Source: Symbiodinium natans
Taxonomy: Eukaryota > Sar > Dinophyceae > Suessiales > Symbiodiniaceae
Assembly (NCBI GenBank): GCA_905221605.1
Contig: CAJNDS010000724.1
Location: 482,501 to 495,000, forward strand
DNA length: 12,500 nt
Direction of reading: 5' to 3'
The notes under the pieces were generated by a model. That model did no database searches. It was not told the origin of the DNA and was given only the letters and a program-made list of their open reading frames with translations. Of the stretch, positions 1 to 6,644 are shown piece after piece. Numbering within the stretch: the first letter of the stretch is position 1; each line of letters begins with the position of its first letter. Both the position numbers and the translations under genes were made by a program.

Positions 1-26
1 ACCAAGAACTCAACAGCCCCCTGGTG

Positions 27-148
27 CCCTAAACCCTAAACCCTAAACCCTAAACCCTAAACCCTAAACCCTAAACCCTAATTCCTAAACCCTAAACCGA
101 AACCCTAAACCCTGAACCCTGAACCCTGAACCCTGAACCCTAAGCCCT
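27..148. repeat. Interstitial telomere-like array, CCCTAAA strand
   Basis: Heptamer repeats read CCCTAAA on the + strand. The last units drift to a homogeneous CCCTGAA run. The array begins after 26 bases of other sequence and is followed by non-telomeric DNA, so it is interstitial here and not a proven chromosome end. Confidence 0.95.
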
Positions 149-177
149 CTCTCTCATATGATAATTTAAAGCCTGAA

Positions 178-312
178 TGACTTCGTGGTTCAAGGCCAAC
201 TTTCCATGGTTCAAGGCCAGTTGTTCGTGGTTCAAGCCAAGGCTGACAATTCGTGGTTCAAGGCAAGCTTTCGGCCTTGAACCACGAGTTTTGGGCCTGG
301 GAACCGTGGTTC
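178..312. repeat. Short degenerate repeat cluster with a hairpin
   Basis: The core CGTGGTTCAAGGC recurs four to five times in direct orientation, with small changes and irregular spacing. One inverted copy makes a perfect 14-bp stem (251-264 with 274-287) around a 9-nt loop. The last core copy (304-312) runs directly into the next CCCTAAA array at the shared bases TTCAACCC. No coding capacity is seen. Confidence 0.8.
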
Positions 313-463
313 AACCCTAAACCCTAAACCCTAAACCCTAAACCCTAAACCCTAAACCCTAAACCCTAAACCCTCAACCCTAAACCCTAAACCCTAAACC
401 CTAAACCCTAAACCCTAAACCCTAAACCCTAAACCCTAAACCCTAAACCCTAAACCCTAAACC
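313..463. repeat. Interstitial telomere-like array, CCCTAAA strand
   Basis: About 21 nearly perfect CCCTAAA units with one CCCTCAA variant near 372. This is one of the longest and cleanest arrays in the window. Confidence 0.95.
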
Positions 464-485
464 AGCTTGTGGCCTGGAATGACTC

Positions 486-928
486 CTTGGCAGTTCGTCG
501 AGTGTTCTGCAAGGAGACGGCCACGCATTGAGACGAGACGCACCGAGAAGCAAGACAGCCCCGCATTGATCATTGAAACGGGACGCGCCAGTAAGCAAAA
601 CCGCCACGAATTGAATTGGACGCAGAAATAAGCAAGACAACTTTGAGACGAAACGCACCAACAAGCAAGACAACCACGCCTACATGGCTCCATCAGCACG
701 ACGACTAAACTGTACGTTCAGCCAATAAACTAGACAACCAAGCATCGAGACGAGACAAACGCATTGAACCGAAGCGCACCAATAAACAAAACGCGACCGC
801 GCATTGGTCATTGAAACGAGAGGCACCAACAAGCAAGACAACCACGCATTGAATTAGACTCCGACGCACCAGTAAGCAAGACAACCTTCGAGACGAAACG
901 CACCAATAAGAGACGACCACGCCGACAT
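486..928. repeat. Degenerate minisatellite, about 43-bp unit
   Basis: A unit close to GAGACGAAACGCACCAATAA then GCAAGACAACCACGCATTGA recurs with indels at about 530, 576, 619, 646, 748, 814, 857 and 890. A higher-order duplication is visible: 563-685 resembles 801-928 along its whole length. The minus strand stays open for 70-80 codons in overlapping frames only because the unit lacks stops there. The translations are repeats of one phrase (for example LLVGASRFND), so I do not call them genes. Possible relic of a mobile or satellite family. Confidence 0.75.
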
Positions 929-1166
929 CGGGTCTTGGTTGATGTTCGAGGTTGGGGAAGGGATAGACTGGCTAAGGCTGAGAGTTGACTTAGATGGCAT
1001 GAGGGCGGACTTGTAGAATAGACAAGTCTTCGTGAGTAGAAGTTTGCTGTATGACTAAAGTAATGCTTTGCATTTTCTCAATGTTGTGGGAATCTCTGGA
1101 CGGGTGGGTGTTATATCGGAGCCGCAAATATAACTCTACTATAGCACTGCTCGATCCGGAGTTGTC
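929..1166. other. Unassigned single-copy stretch
   Basis: No convincing gene is seen. A small 7-bp hairpin (1008-1014 with 1022-1028) is present, and the region around 1110-1145 is AT-richer. A 96-codon minus-strand frame crosses it (990-1280), but part of that frame is translated telomere-like repeat, so it is not supported as a gene. Confidence 0.4.
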
Positions 1167-1220
1167 AACCCTAAGCCCTAAACCCTGAACCCTGAACCCT
1201 GAGCCCTGAGCCCTAAACCC
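1167..1220. repeat. Short telomere-like array with CCCTGAA and CCCTGAG variants
   Basis: Units read CCCTAAG, CCCTAAA, CCCTGAA twice or more, CCCTGAG twice, then CCCTAAA. The array faces the opposite-strand array at about 1289 across a 70-bp GC-rich island. Confidence 0.9.
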
Positions 1221-1226
1221 GCGCAG

Positions 1227-1292
1227 GTGCTGCGTCGGGCTTATCGGCTCTCCATGGATCCCGTGGGCACCGACTGCCACGCAGCTGCCTAG
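1227..1292 (+). CDS. Coding-like island, possible terminal exon
   Basis: After GCGCAG (acceptor-like) the + strand reads VLRRAYRLSMDPVGTDCHAA, one more Ala, and a TAG stop that coincides with the first base of the following TTTAGGG array. High GC at third positions fits dinoflagellate coding sequence. An island of 66 bp can be open by chance, and the minus strand is also partly open. No family is recognised. Confidence 0.2.
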   Translation: MLRRAYRLSMDPVGTDCHAAA

Positions 1293-1413
1293 GGTTTAGG
1301 GTTTCGGGTTTAGGGTTTAGGGTTTAGGTTTCAGGGGTTAGGGCTTTAGGGTTAAGGGCTTCATGGTTCAGGGTTTAGGGTTTAGGGCTTAGAGCTTTAG
1401 GGGTTAATAGGGC
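1289..1413. repeat. Degenerate telomere-like array, TTTAGGG strand
   Basis: Many imperfect units (TTTCGGG, GGGGTTA, GGGCTTT) after a few clean copies. The orientation is opposite to the array that ends at 1220. Confidence 0.85.
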
Positions 1414-1577
1414 TTGGAATGTTTTGACTGTTTCGGGTTGTTTACGGGTCTTCTTTGAGGGCTTGCGGGTTTGGGAGTGTTGAGGTGTTCGTGGCTCTCA
1501 GGCACTGATGCAACCGGTTCTATCCAGGAAATACATGGACATGCAGAATGTTGGAGGGAGTTGGGGGGCTTAGTAGG
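1414..1577. other. Unassigned spacer
   Basis: The first part is G/T-rich and looks like decayed repeat. The second part (about 1490-1560) is unique sequence in which I see no gene or site. Confidence 0.4.
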
Positions 1578-1600
1578 CTTTAGGGTTTAGGGTTTAGGGT

Positions 1601-1667
<67 letters not shown>
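1578..1667. repeat. Telomere-like array with a homogeneous TTGAGGG run
   Basis: It starts as TTTAGGG and then switches to about ten consecutive TTGAGGG units with no intermixing. This suggests local expansion of a single variant rather than independent decay. Confidence 0.95.
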
Positions 1668-1685
1668 TCACACAAGTATGTGCAG

Positions 1686-1758
1686 TGGCGCAAGGATCTG
1701 CCGCGCACCTGCAGTTGCAATGACAAAGGGCCGACTTTCAGCATCTTATCTTTGGCTT
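1686..1758 (+). CDS. Coding-like exon fragment of unknown family
   Basis: After TGTGCAG (acceptor-like) the frame reads WRKDLPRTCSCNDKGPTFSI and continues LSLA, with mostly G/C third bases. A foldback element interrupts it at 1759. If 1761-1865 is removed, using the CTTGT repeated at 1756-1760 and 1861-1865, the frame continues through SSFLPTEARHLSKHYVRFRL up to the next telomeric array. A GT-AG removal ending at 1870 gives another open frame. Family unknown. Confidence 0.35.
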
Positions 1759-1865
1759 GTTCCCCCTTATGTTATACTAGCAGTCCTTATTAGGGATCCG
1801 ATTAGGGGGTACTAGAATCCCTTTTTAAGGACTGCTAGTATAAGGGGGAGGATCCTAAATCTTGT
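1759..1865. mobile_element. Foldback element, introner-like family 1, copy A
   Basis: Inverted arms 1761-1796 and 1818-1849 pair over about 30 bases (TCCCCCTTA, TACTAGCAGTCCTTA) around a 21-bp centre. The left arm has a 5-base insertion. CTTGT occurs on both sides (1756-1760, 1861-1865), as a target-site duplication would. The 5' end GTTCCCCCTTAT is shared with the element at 12179, which fits a mobile family whose 5' end supplies a GT splice donor. No transposase is encoded, so it would be non-autonomous. Confidence 0.65.
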
Positions 1866-1952
1866 CAAAGCTCCTTCCTTCCCACTGAAGCCCGTCATCT
1901 GTCTAAGCACTACGTCCGCTTCAGACTCCAAAGCCCCAGATCCGAAACCTTT
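1866..1952 (+). CDS. Possible continuation of the exon at 1686
   Basis: This is open in two frames up to the telomeric array at 1953. The frame starting CAA AGC is GC3-richer and is the one that joins 1686-1760 in phase when the element is removed. Short length and two competing frames keep confidence low. Confidence 0.25.
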
Positions 1953-2070
1953 TTAGGGTTTAGGGTTTAGGGTTTAGGGTTTAGGGTTTAGGGTTTAGGG
2001 TTTAGGGTTTAGGGTTTAGGGTTTAGGGTTTAGGGTTCAGGGTTCAGGGTTTAGGGTTTAGGGTTTAGGG
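1953..2070. repeat. Interstitial telomere-like array, TTTAGGG strand
   Basis: About sixteen units, nearly perfect except for two TTCAGGG copies around 2036-2048. Confidence 0.95.
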
Positions 2071-2076
2071 TGGTGC

Positions 2077-2160
2077 GGGACCGAGGCGCCTGAGGTCCCT
2101 TCCTCTGAGCCTTGGAACCCTGCAGTGTTTGCCGCGCACTGTTTTGGCAGGGCTCATGGG
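2077..2160 (+). CDS. Coding-like island ending at a GT donor
   Basis: The + frame reads GTEAPEVPSSEPWNPAVFAA and continues HCFGRAHG, ending at CATGG|GTAGATG, a plausible 5' splice site directly before a TTTAGGG array. The P-x-x-P-W...F-A-x-x-F-G spacing vaguely recalls the N-terminal part of carboxylesterases (PW...A..FG..C). That is weak evidence, and the catalytic core that should follow is not seen downstream. Confidence 0.3.
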
Positions 2161-2163
2161 TAG

Positions 2164-2224
2164 ATGTTTAGGGTTTAGGGTTTAGGGTTTAGGGTTTAGG
2201 GTTTAGGGTTTAGGGTTTAGGGTT
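2164..2224. repeat. Interstitial telomere-like array, TTTAGGG strand
   Basis: About eight clean TTTAGGG units starting three bases after the putative GT donor of the preceding island. Confidence 0.95.
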
Positions 2225-2335
2225 GCGTGTACCGTGCTTAGGGGCTATATGTACAGTTCCCTACTTATAACCTCCCATGAGCCAAAGAGTTCTGGCGCTT
2301 AAAGCCCAAGAGGTGCATGAAACCCTCAACCCTAC
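2225..2335. other. Spacer holding an inverted relative of the 2812 repeat
   Basis: The reverse complement of about 2246-2284 matches 2866-2902 in several blocks (CATGGG, TTATAA, AACTGTACA). No gene is seen. Confidence 0.4.
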
Positions 2336-2467
2336 CAGGGTTTAGGGCTTTAAAGTTTAGGGATTTGGGGTTTAGGGTGTACGGTTTCGGGCTTAGGGTT
2401 AAGGGATTTAGGGCTTAGGGTTTCGGGTTTTAGGGGTTTAGGGTTTAGGGTTTTCGCGTTCAGGGTT
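2336..2467. repeat. Degenerate telomere-like array, TTTAGGG strand
   Basis: Imperfect units with inserted bases (GGGATTTGGGG, TTTCGGG, GGGTTTTAGGGG). It reads as decayed repeat. Confidence 0.8.
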
Positions 2468-2493
2468 GAAACCCTGAATCCGTGGTGCTCGAG

Positions 2494-2547
2494 GTGGATG
2501 GCGTCGAGTTGCTGTCTCATCCTTATGACCTCGCTGCGGCGGGCCAG
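2494..2547 (+). CDS. Carboxylesterase-like exon (DG motif segment)
   Basis: The exon reads VDGVELLSHPYDLAAAGQ, 18 whole codons, between acceptor CTCGAG|G and donor CCAG|GTGTGC. It matches the type-B carboxylesterase/cholinesterase segment in which a conserved Asp-Gly is followed by a hydrophobic pair, a Pro, and an L-x-x-x-G end. In those enzymes (serine alpha/beta hydrolases that cleave carboxylic esters) the segment lies C-terminal to the nucleophile and just before the VP...G.N.DE stretch, which is what the next exon encodes. Both ends are phase 0. GC-rich third positions support coding. Upstream exons of the enzyme are not identified. The opposite strand is also open here, so the call rests on the family match and the join to 2728. 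Confidence 0.55.
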
Positions 2548-2727
2548 GTGTGCGGACCAGAAGGGGGGGGGGTTTAGGGTTTAGGGTTTAGGGTTTATGG
2601 AACTGTTTAAGAAGGGTGAATGAACCCTAAACCCTAAACCCTAAACCCTAAACCCCAAACCCTAAACCCTAAAACCCGAAGACCGTAGGGTTTTCGAAGC
2701 CGCAAACCGTGGGAATCCGACTGTCAG
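2548..2727 (+). other. Predicted intron carrying telomere-like arrays in both orientations
   Basis: GTGTGC...CTGTCAG|G, 180 nt. It starts after CAG at 2547 and ends before GTG GAC at 2728, joining two carboxylesterase-like exons in phase. Inside are a G10 run (2563-2572), about four TTTAGGG units (2573-2598), about 24 bases of other sequence, and about eight CCCTAAA units (2623-2676). The two arrays are convergent, so a transcript could fold into a G-strand/C-strand stem. Confidence 0.55.
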
Positions 2728-2782
2728 GTGGACAAGGTGCCCATGGTCATGGGCTTCAACTCGGATGCTTGGGCCCTTTTTG
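2728..2782 (+). CDS. Carboxylesterase-like exon (GFNSD segment)
   Basis: It reads VDKVPMVMGFNSDAWALF and then one G before a GT (2783). It fits the family pattern VP-hydrophobic-G-x-N-x-D-E-G-x-x-F that follows the DG segment. The third acidic-triad residue region is altered, with Asp-Ala-Trp where Asp-Glu-Gly is usual. That could mean a divergent family member or loss of function. The same frame stays open upstream to 2689 and downstream to a stop at 2854, so the exact exon ends are uncertain. Confidence 0.55.
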
Positions 2783-2811
2783 GTTTGAGTGGGTTTACGG
2801 TTTTCTCTGGA

Positions 2812-2887
2812 GGTTCATGGGTACTTATAGCCCCAATTATCGGGTTGAGGGTTTAGGGTTTAGGGGTTCATGGGGACTTATAACCCC
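2812..2887. repeat. Direct repeat pair of 23 bp
   Basis: 2812-2834 and 2865-2887 are 23-bp copies with two mismatches (GGTTCATGGG then ACTTATA and CCCC). They are separated by a short TTTAGGG-type stretch (2846-2868). An inverted relative lies near 2246-2284. Possibly ends of a third, degraded foldback family. Confidence 0.6.
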
Positions 2888-3332
2888 TAACTGTACACGT
2901 ACATAGAGGATTCCCTCAGTGCCCTAGGATAGACTTCTAGATGGGGTCATCAGTACCCCTGAATCTCCAAGTAGGATTTCAGGATCTTTCTGCCCGGGGT
3001 TTCTTACAAGGGCCTTGGGGGGGGGGGGGACTATGGCCCTCTGAGGATTACGTTTTATTTCTTGTTCCTACACAGGCCACAGGTTCTTGCTTGCAGGGTT
3101 TAGGTTTAGGGTTTAGGGTTTATGAACATTAGGGGCACCTTAGGTATGTTCGGACTATATAAGGTATATATAAGGGTTATCTAGGAAGATTCAGGACCCC
3201 TTCTAGGGGGTCCCCCCTTTTGTCCTTGCGTAACGCAGAGCCCGCCGGATGTAAGAACCCAAGAAGGCACTGATCTCCCTATAAACCACTCTCCCCCACA
3301 CGCCACTTTAGCTCCTGGCGGCCCTCAGCCCG
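2888..3332. other. Mixed spacer with G13 run, hairpin and open frames
   Basis: It holds a G13 run (3017-3029), a few TTTAGGG units (3098-3122), and a GGACCCC/GGGGTCC hairpin (3194-3200 with 3207-3213). A + strand frame is open from about 3215 into the following array (SPPDVRTQEGTDLPINHSPP is part of it). The frame is long for an island but has no recognisable family. A GT donor-like GGAT|GTAAGA lies at about 3249. Confidence 0.4.
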
Positions 3333-3624
3333 AAGCCCTAAACCCCAAAACCCCAAACCCCTAAACCCTAAACCCGAAACCCTAACCCAAAACCCTAAAC
3401 CCTAAACCCTAAACCCTAAACCCTAAACCCTAAACCCTACACCCTACACCCCAAACCCTAACCCCCGCAAGTGGCTCTCTGTCCTTGGGGGTAACCCTAA
3501 ACTCCTAAACCCCCAAACCCCCCAAATGCTAAACCGTAAACCTCGTGCAACAAAAAGGACTCAATGGCATTCTCCCCAAGGCCACAGGAAGCAACACCAA
3601 CCACCCCCTCCCCCCCTAAACCCT

Positions 3625-3683
<59 letters not shown>

Positions 3684-3720
3684 ACCCTAAACCCTAAACC
3701 CTAAACCCTAAGCCCCACAC
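3333..3720. repeat. Cluster of CCCTAAA-strand arrays with a CCCTCAA run
   Basis: Three arrays (about 3333-3467, 3493-3541 and 3617-3716) are separated by islands of 25 and 75 bp. The third begins with about nine consecutive CCCTCAA units and then returns to CCCTAAA. The 75-bp island is open in several frames on both strands, so no exon can be chosen. Confidence 0.9.
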
Positions 3721-3727
3721 TTCTCAG

Positions 3728-3793
3728 GATGACGGGGGCACCTTTGCCATCAACGAGTCGCTTGGATCAGTCAGGGGCTCCCACGGCATCCCC
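3728..3793 (+). CDS. Coding-like island with strong acceptor
   Basis: CACTTCTCAG|GATGAC is a good pyrimidine-rich 3' splice site with the AG|G form. The frame reads DDGGTFAINESLGSVRGSHG plus IP and meets a GC donor-like GCGAGA at 3794. The HG following G-S could recall the His-Gly near the catalytic His of carboxylesterases, but its order between the other putative exons would then be wrong. Family therefore left open. Confidence 0.35.
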
Positions 3794-3807
3794 GCGAGAC
3801 ACTGCCA

Positions 3808-4152
3808 AAACCCTAAGCCCCGAACCCTAACACCGAAGCCCTAAACCCTAAACCCTAAACCCTAAACCCTAACCCCTAACCCCTAAACCCTAAACCCTAA
3901 ACCTTAAGCCCTACACCCTACACCCTACACCCTAAACCCTAAACCCCTGTAAGCCCTAGACCCTATACCCCGATAAGCCCTAAACCCTACCCTAAACTTG
4001 AGACCCCTGAAAACCCTAAACCCCGAAGAGCCCTAAACCCCTATAAACTATTAAACCCCTGTAAAGGGTTTCGGGCTCAGGGAAATCCGAAGCCCTAAAC
4101 CCCCTAAACCCTAAACCCTAAACCCCAAACCCCTAAACCCCGAAGCCCCAGA
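3808..4152. repeat. CCCTAAA-strand arrays, partly degenerate
   Basis: Clean CCCTAAA (3840-3905) mixes with CCCTACA triplets (3909-3932) and heavily decayed units (CCCCTGTAAG, CCCCGAAG). A single inverted fragment, GGGTTTCGGGCTCAGGG, sits at about 4065-4081. Confidence 0.85.
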
Positions 4153-4195
4153 ACACCCTTTGAGTCTCAATAAGCCGCGCCCGCTTAGGTCGCAG

Positions 4196-4231
4196 TCGGA
4201 GGAGACCTTTCGGTCCACCTTCAACCAGGAG
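4196..4231 (+). CDS. Coding-like island, possible small exon
   Basis: Between GTCGCAG and GAG|GTTCTT the frame reads SEETFRSTFNQE. It is open upstream as far as about 4160 and downstream to TAG in the next array. It could be the T/S-E-E-x-F-R helix that follows the GxNxDE strand in carboxylesterases. The resemblance is slight. Confidence 0.25.
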
Positions 4232-4237
4232 GTTCTT

Positions 4238-4320
4238 TGGGGGGTTTAGGTAGGGTTTAGGGTTTAGGGTTCAGGGTTTAGGGTTTAGGGTTTAGGGGTT
4301 TAGGGTTTAGAGTTTAGGGG
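4238..4320. repeat. Interstitial telomere-like array, TTTAGGG strand
   Basis: About ten units with one TTCAGGG and a few insertions. Confidence 0.9.
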
Positions 4321-4735
4321 GGAGTCGGGGGCTTCACGGGGTTAGGCCAGGGGGTGCAGCGGCTTCAGGGGTTTGGGGGTATGGGGGCTTGCGGGGGCTT
4401 GCAGGCTAATTACACAGGGGTTTGTTGGCTAAGGGTCGTATGTGGAGGGTTTGGAGAGTTCACAGGGGCTTACAGATTTATAGGGTGTTAGAGTAGAGCT
4501 TTAGTGTGTTCATGTGGTAGATTGGGTTTACATGGTTCATAGCGTTTGTAGGAACCCTAGACCCACGCGAGGGGTGATAGTGTCTGCACTCACATGGAAC
4601 GTCGAGAGTGCCCTAAGGTTCTGGGTTCCATGATGCTTCGAGATGATACATCATAAGGTTGGGGATTGGGGTTGTGAGGTTTTGGGGTTTTAAGGTTTGG
4701 GGTGCTAGGGTTTAAGGTTTGGGGTTCAGGGCTTC
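4321..4735. other. G/T-rich spacer with one coding-like island
   Basis: 4321-4555 is G/T-rich and resembles decayed repeat. 4574-4630 is open on the + strand (GVIVSALTWNVESALRFWVP, then TGA). An 8-bp inverted pair CATGGAAC/GTTCCATG (4593-4600 with 4625-4632) lies in the same place, so the island may instead be structural. 4670-4735 is a very degenerate TTTAGGG-type tract. Confidence 0.4.
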
Positions 4736-4929
4736 GGCCTAGTTCTCGCTACCCGCGATCCTTCTCTGTTTCGGCCAGGTCCCATCGGACTTGCGCTGCC
4801 ATTCGCCTAGTCATGACAAACCTAGACCCTGCACCCTAAACCATAAACCCTAAGCCAAACGGCTACCTCGGGGTCCCTTGCAGGTTTGGCGGCATCTACA
4901 AAAAAATGCTCAGTCACCTAGCAATCCCA
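4736..4929 (+). other. GC-rich island with strong acceptor CCCTTGCAG|G
   Basis: 4740-4820 is open on the + strand, with a possible donor GGCCAG|GTCCC at about 4779. A second part follows CCCTTGCAG (4875-4883) and reads VWRHLQKNAQSPSNPKPK before running into repeat. Exon status is possible but unproven, and the proline-rich continuation is translated telomere-like repeat. Confidence 0.25.
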
Positions 4930-5300
4930 AACCCAAAGTCTCCCCACACCCAAGAACCCCAAAACCATGGCCCAGAATTGCCCCAAATCCTACAAACACC
5001 CCCCCTGCACCCCAAACCCCAAACCCTAAACCCCAAACCCGAAACCCTAAACTCCAAAACCCTAAACCCTAAAACCCAAGCCTTAAGCCCAAACCCCAAG
5101 CCCTAAACCCCAAACCCTATACCAAAACCCTAAACCCCAAACCCTAAATAATCCTAAACCCCAAGCCTTAAACCCCAAACCCTACTCCCCAAACCCTAAA
5201 CCCCAAACCCTAAACCCCAAACCCCAAACCCCAAATCCTAAACCCCAAACCCTACTCCCAAAACCCTAAGCCCTAAACCCTAAGCCCTAAACCCTAAGTC
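4930..5300. repeat. Long CCCTAAA/CCCCAAA mixed array
   Basis: CCCTAAA and CCCCAAA units mix over about 370 bp. Alternating CCCCAAACCCTAAA pairs suggest a 14-bp composite unit in places (about 5100-5240). Short open frames rich in Pro, Asn and Lys on + and Gly and Phe on - are repeat translations. Confidence 0.9.
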
Positions 5301-5312
5301 CCACCCTGCGAG

Positions 5313-5376
5313 TTCGAAGCCCTCATGGGCCCCAGCGCCAGCGCGGAGCAAGCGGCGGCCTACCTCCGCGCCGCCT
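5313..5376 (+). CDS. Possible carboxylesterase-like exon
   Basis: After CTGCGAG the frame reads FEALMGPSASAEQAAAYLR then AA, very GC-rich at third positions. The next bases are TGA. Either this is a terminal exon, or T|GAGCTG is a GA-type 5' splice site like the one at 9718, leaving a split codon. The F-x-A-L-x-G ... A-A-x-Y-L spacing resembles the helix-rich segment between the GxNxDE strand and the D-x-x-F-x-C-P segment of type-B carboxylesterases. All other frames are open too, so this is tentative. Confidence 0.3.
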
Positions 5377-5387
5377 GAGCTGCGGGT

Positions 5388-5494
5388 GTGTTTAGGGTTC
5401 AGGGTTCAGGGTTCAGGGTTCAGGGTTCAGGGTTCAGGGTTTAGGGTTTAGGGTTTAGGGTTTAGGGTTTAGGGTTTAGGGTTTAGGGTTTAGG
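5388..5494. repeat. TTTAGGG-strand array led by a GGGTTCA run
   Basis: Six consecutive GGGTTCA units are followed by about eight GGGTTTA units. The junction is sharp and the variant is not intermixed. Confidence 0.95.
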
Positions 5495-6020
5495 AATCTT
5501 AATGGGGTCTGGGGTTCAGGGTTCGGGGTTTCGGGGCATGGTGTTGGGGTTTTGGGGGTGTGGTTTCGGTTGGTGCAGACACCCTTCATGCGAGGTCCGA
5601 ACCCTAAACCCTCAACCCTCAACCGTAAACCCTAAACCCTATACCTTAAACCCCAAAACCCTAAACCCCCTAAACCCTAAACCCCTATAAGCCCTCAATT
5701 TTTTCATGAAGGCTGGTTCCCGACGTGCTCGTGTTTCATTGTGCTCATGTTTGCTGACATGTAGCGGTCGCGGGGTTCAGTGTGTAGAGCTTGTTTTGTT
5801 TTTGTTTAGGGCCTAGGGTTTGGGGTTTAGGGTCTGGGGTCTGGGTTTAGGGCTTGCGGACTTGGTGCTGACGGTGTCCGGATTGGGGGTTTGGGGGTTT
5901 GGGTTCATTAGGCTCTCGGATTTCGGCTTAGGGTTTGGCATGTGCGCTTTGGGGGTTAGCAGGGTTTGTGCTTACTGAGGTTTTTCTGGGGTTTGGGGTT
6001 CAGCCTTTGGGGGGTTAGCA
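5495..6020. other. Alternating short arrays and G/T-rich spacers
   Basis: GGGTTCGGGG-type decay (5505-5570), a short CCCTAAA tract (5598-5695), an island with an open + frame from ATG at 5706 to about 5830 that ends in repeat, and GGGTTTAGGG-type fragments (5805-5850, 5885-5945). No gene can be supported. Confidence 0.45.
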
Positions 6021-6023
6021 TTC

Positions 6024-6057
6024 AAGAAGGGCCTGCCAGACAAGATCGGGTTTCAAG
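6024..6057 (+). CDS. Coding-like island with GTATCC donor
   Basis: The frame KKGLPDKIGFQ leads to TTTCAAG|GTATCC, a good GT donor. Without splicing it continues GIPKTRPDTP to a stop at 6087. Very short, no family. Confidence 0.22.
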
Positions 6058-6082
6058 GTATCCCAAAAACACGACCGGATAC

Positions 6083-6566
6083 TCCCTAAACCCTACGCAG
6101 GACGCGGGGGGGGGGGGCAGAAACCTCAAACCCCGAACCCTAAACCCTCAAACCCTACAACCCTCAAACCCCAAAACCCTAAAACCCCTCAAGAAACCTA
6201 AACAGATCCCTAAGATCCTAAAACCCTAAAACCCCTAAAGCCCTAAAACCCTACAGACTTAAACCCTAAAGTCCTCAAACCCTCAAACCGCAAAACCGCC
6301 CATACCCTCAACCTTCAAGGTTGGAACCATGGGCCCCTAGTATGGTTCCTTATCCGTGTTTATAGTGATCCGAAGTAAGGGCCCTTGTTATGTATAGTAT
6401 GTATAGTGTATATAAAACCCTAATACCTGCAACCCTCCACCCTCAACCCTAAACCCGAAACCCTGAACCCTAAACCCCAAACCCTAAACCCTAAACCCCA
6501 AACCCTAAACCCTAAACCCTAAACCCAAACCCTAAACCCCAAACCCTAAACCCTAAACCCTAAACA
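6083..6566. repeat. Degenerate then clean CCCTAAA-strand arrays around a hairpin island
   Basis: A G12-type run (about 6104-6117) precedes decayed CCCTAAAA-like units to 6300. The island 6300-6415 holds an 8-bp stem GGAACCAT/ATGGTTCC (6323-6330 with 6342-6349) and a TA-rich tail (6388-6415). Clean CCCTAAA/CCCCAAA units run from 6430 to 6566. Confidence 0.8.
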
Positions 6567-6577
6567 CGGGGGCCAAG

Positions 6578-6631
6578 GAGGTGCACCCCAGCGTGCCTCG
6601 ACGGAGCACGGCCTGGTGGGCCGAAGATAGG
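6578..6631 (+). CDS. Possible carboxylesterase-like exon
   Basis: After GGCCAAG|GAGG the frame reads EVHPSVPRRSTAWWAEDR, 18 codons. If the intron starts at the following GAGG (a GA donor), the next plausible exon at 8145 continues in phase as VTDQNF, giving the order HP...W...D..F.CP expected of the family. A GT donor at 6643 (CTCG|GTAATG) is the alternative and would not keep phase with 8145. Confidence 0.3.
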
Positions 6632-6644
6632 GAGGCACCTCGGT

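Noticed and set aside
1-148. A true chromosome end at the left edge
   Set aside because: Non-telomeric bases precede the array and more arrays in both orientations follow for 9 kb, so the repeats are interstitial in this window.
443-920. Minus-strand genes of 70-80 codons
   Set aside because: The translations are the same phrase repeated in several overlapping frames of a minisatellite. No domain and no independent start context.
990-1280. A 96-codon minus-strand gene
   Set aside because: Its middle (GFRAQGSGFRVQGLGLRV) is translated telomere-like repeat; the remainder has no recognisable domain.
2150-2500. The catalytic GESAG region of the carboxylesterase between 2160 and 2494
   Set aside because: I looked for G-x-S-x-G and HGGG-like coding in this interval and saw only repeat and spacer. 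The gene is reported as partial.
3140-3180. TATA-box promoter in the ATATAAGGTATATATAAGG stretch
   Set aside because: No gene start follows it, and dinoflagellate promoters are not known to depend on a TATA box.
3545-3616. An exon in the 75-bp island
   Set aside because: Several frames on both strands are open with equally plausible peptides and no clear splice pair, so no call can be made.
4878-5106. Pro/Asn/Lys-rich or Gly/Phe-rich small proteins
   Set aside because: They are CCCTAAA/CCCCAAA repeat read in different frames. Only the first few codons after 4884 could be exon.
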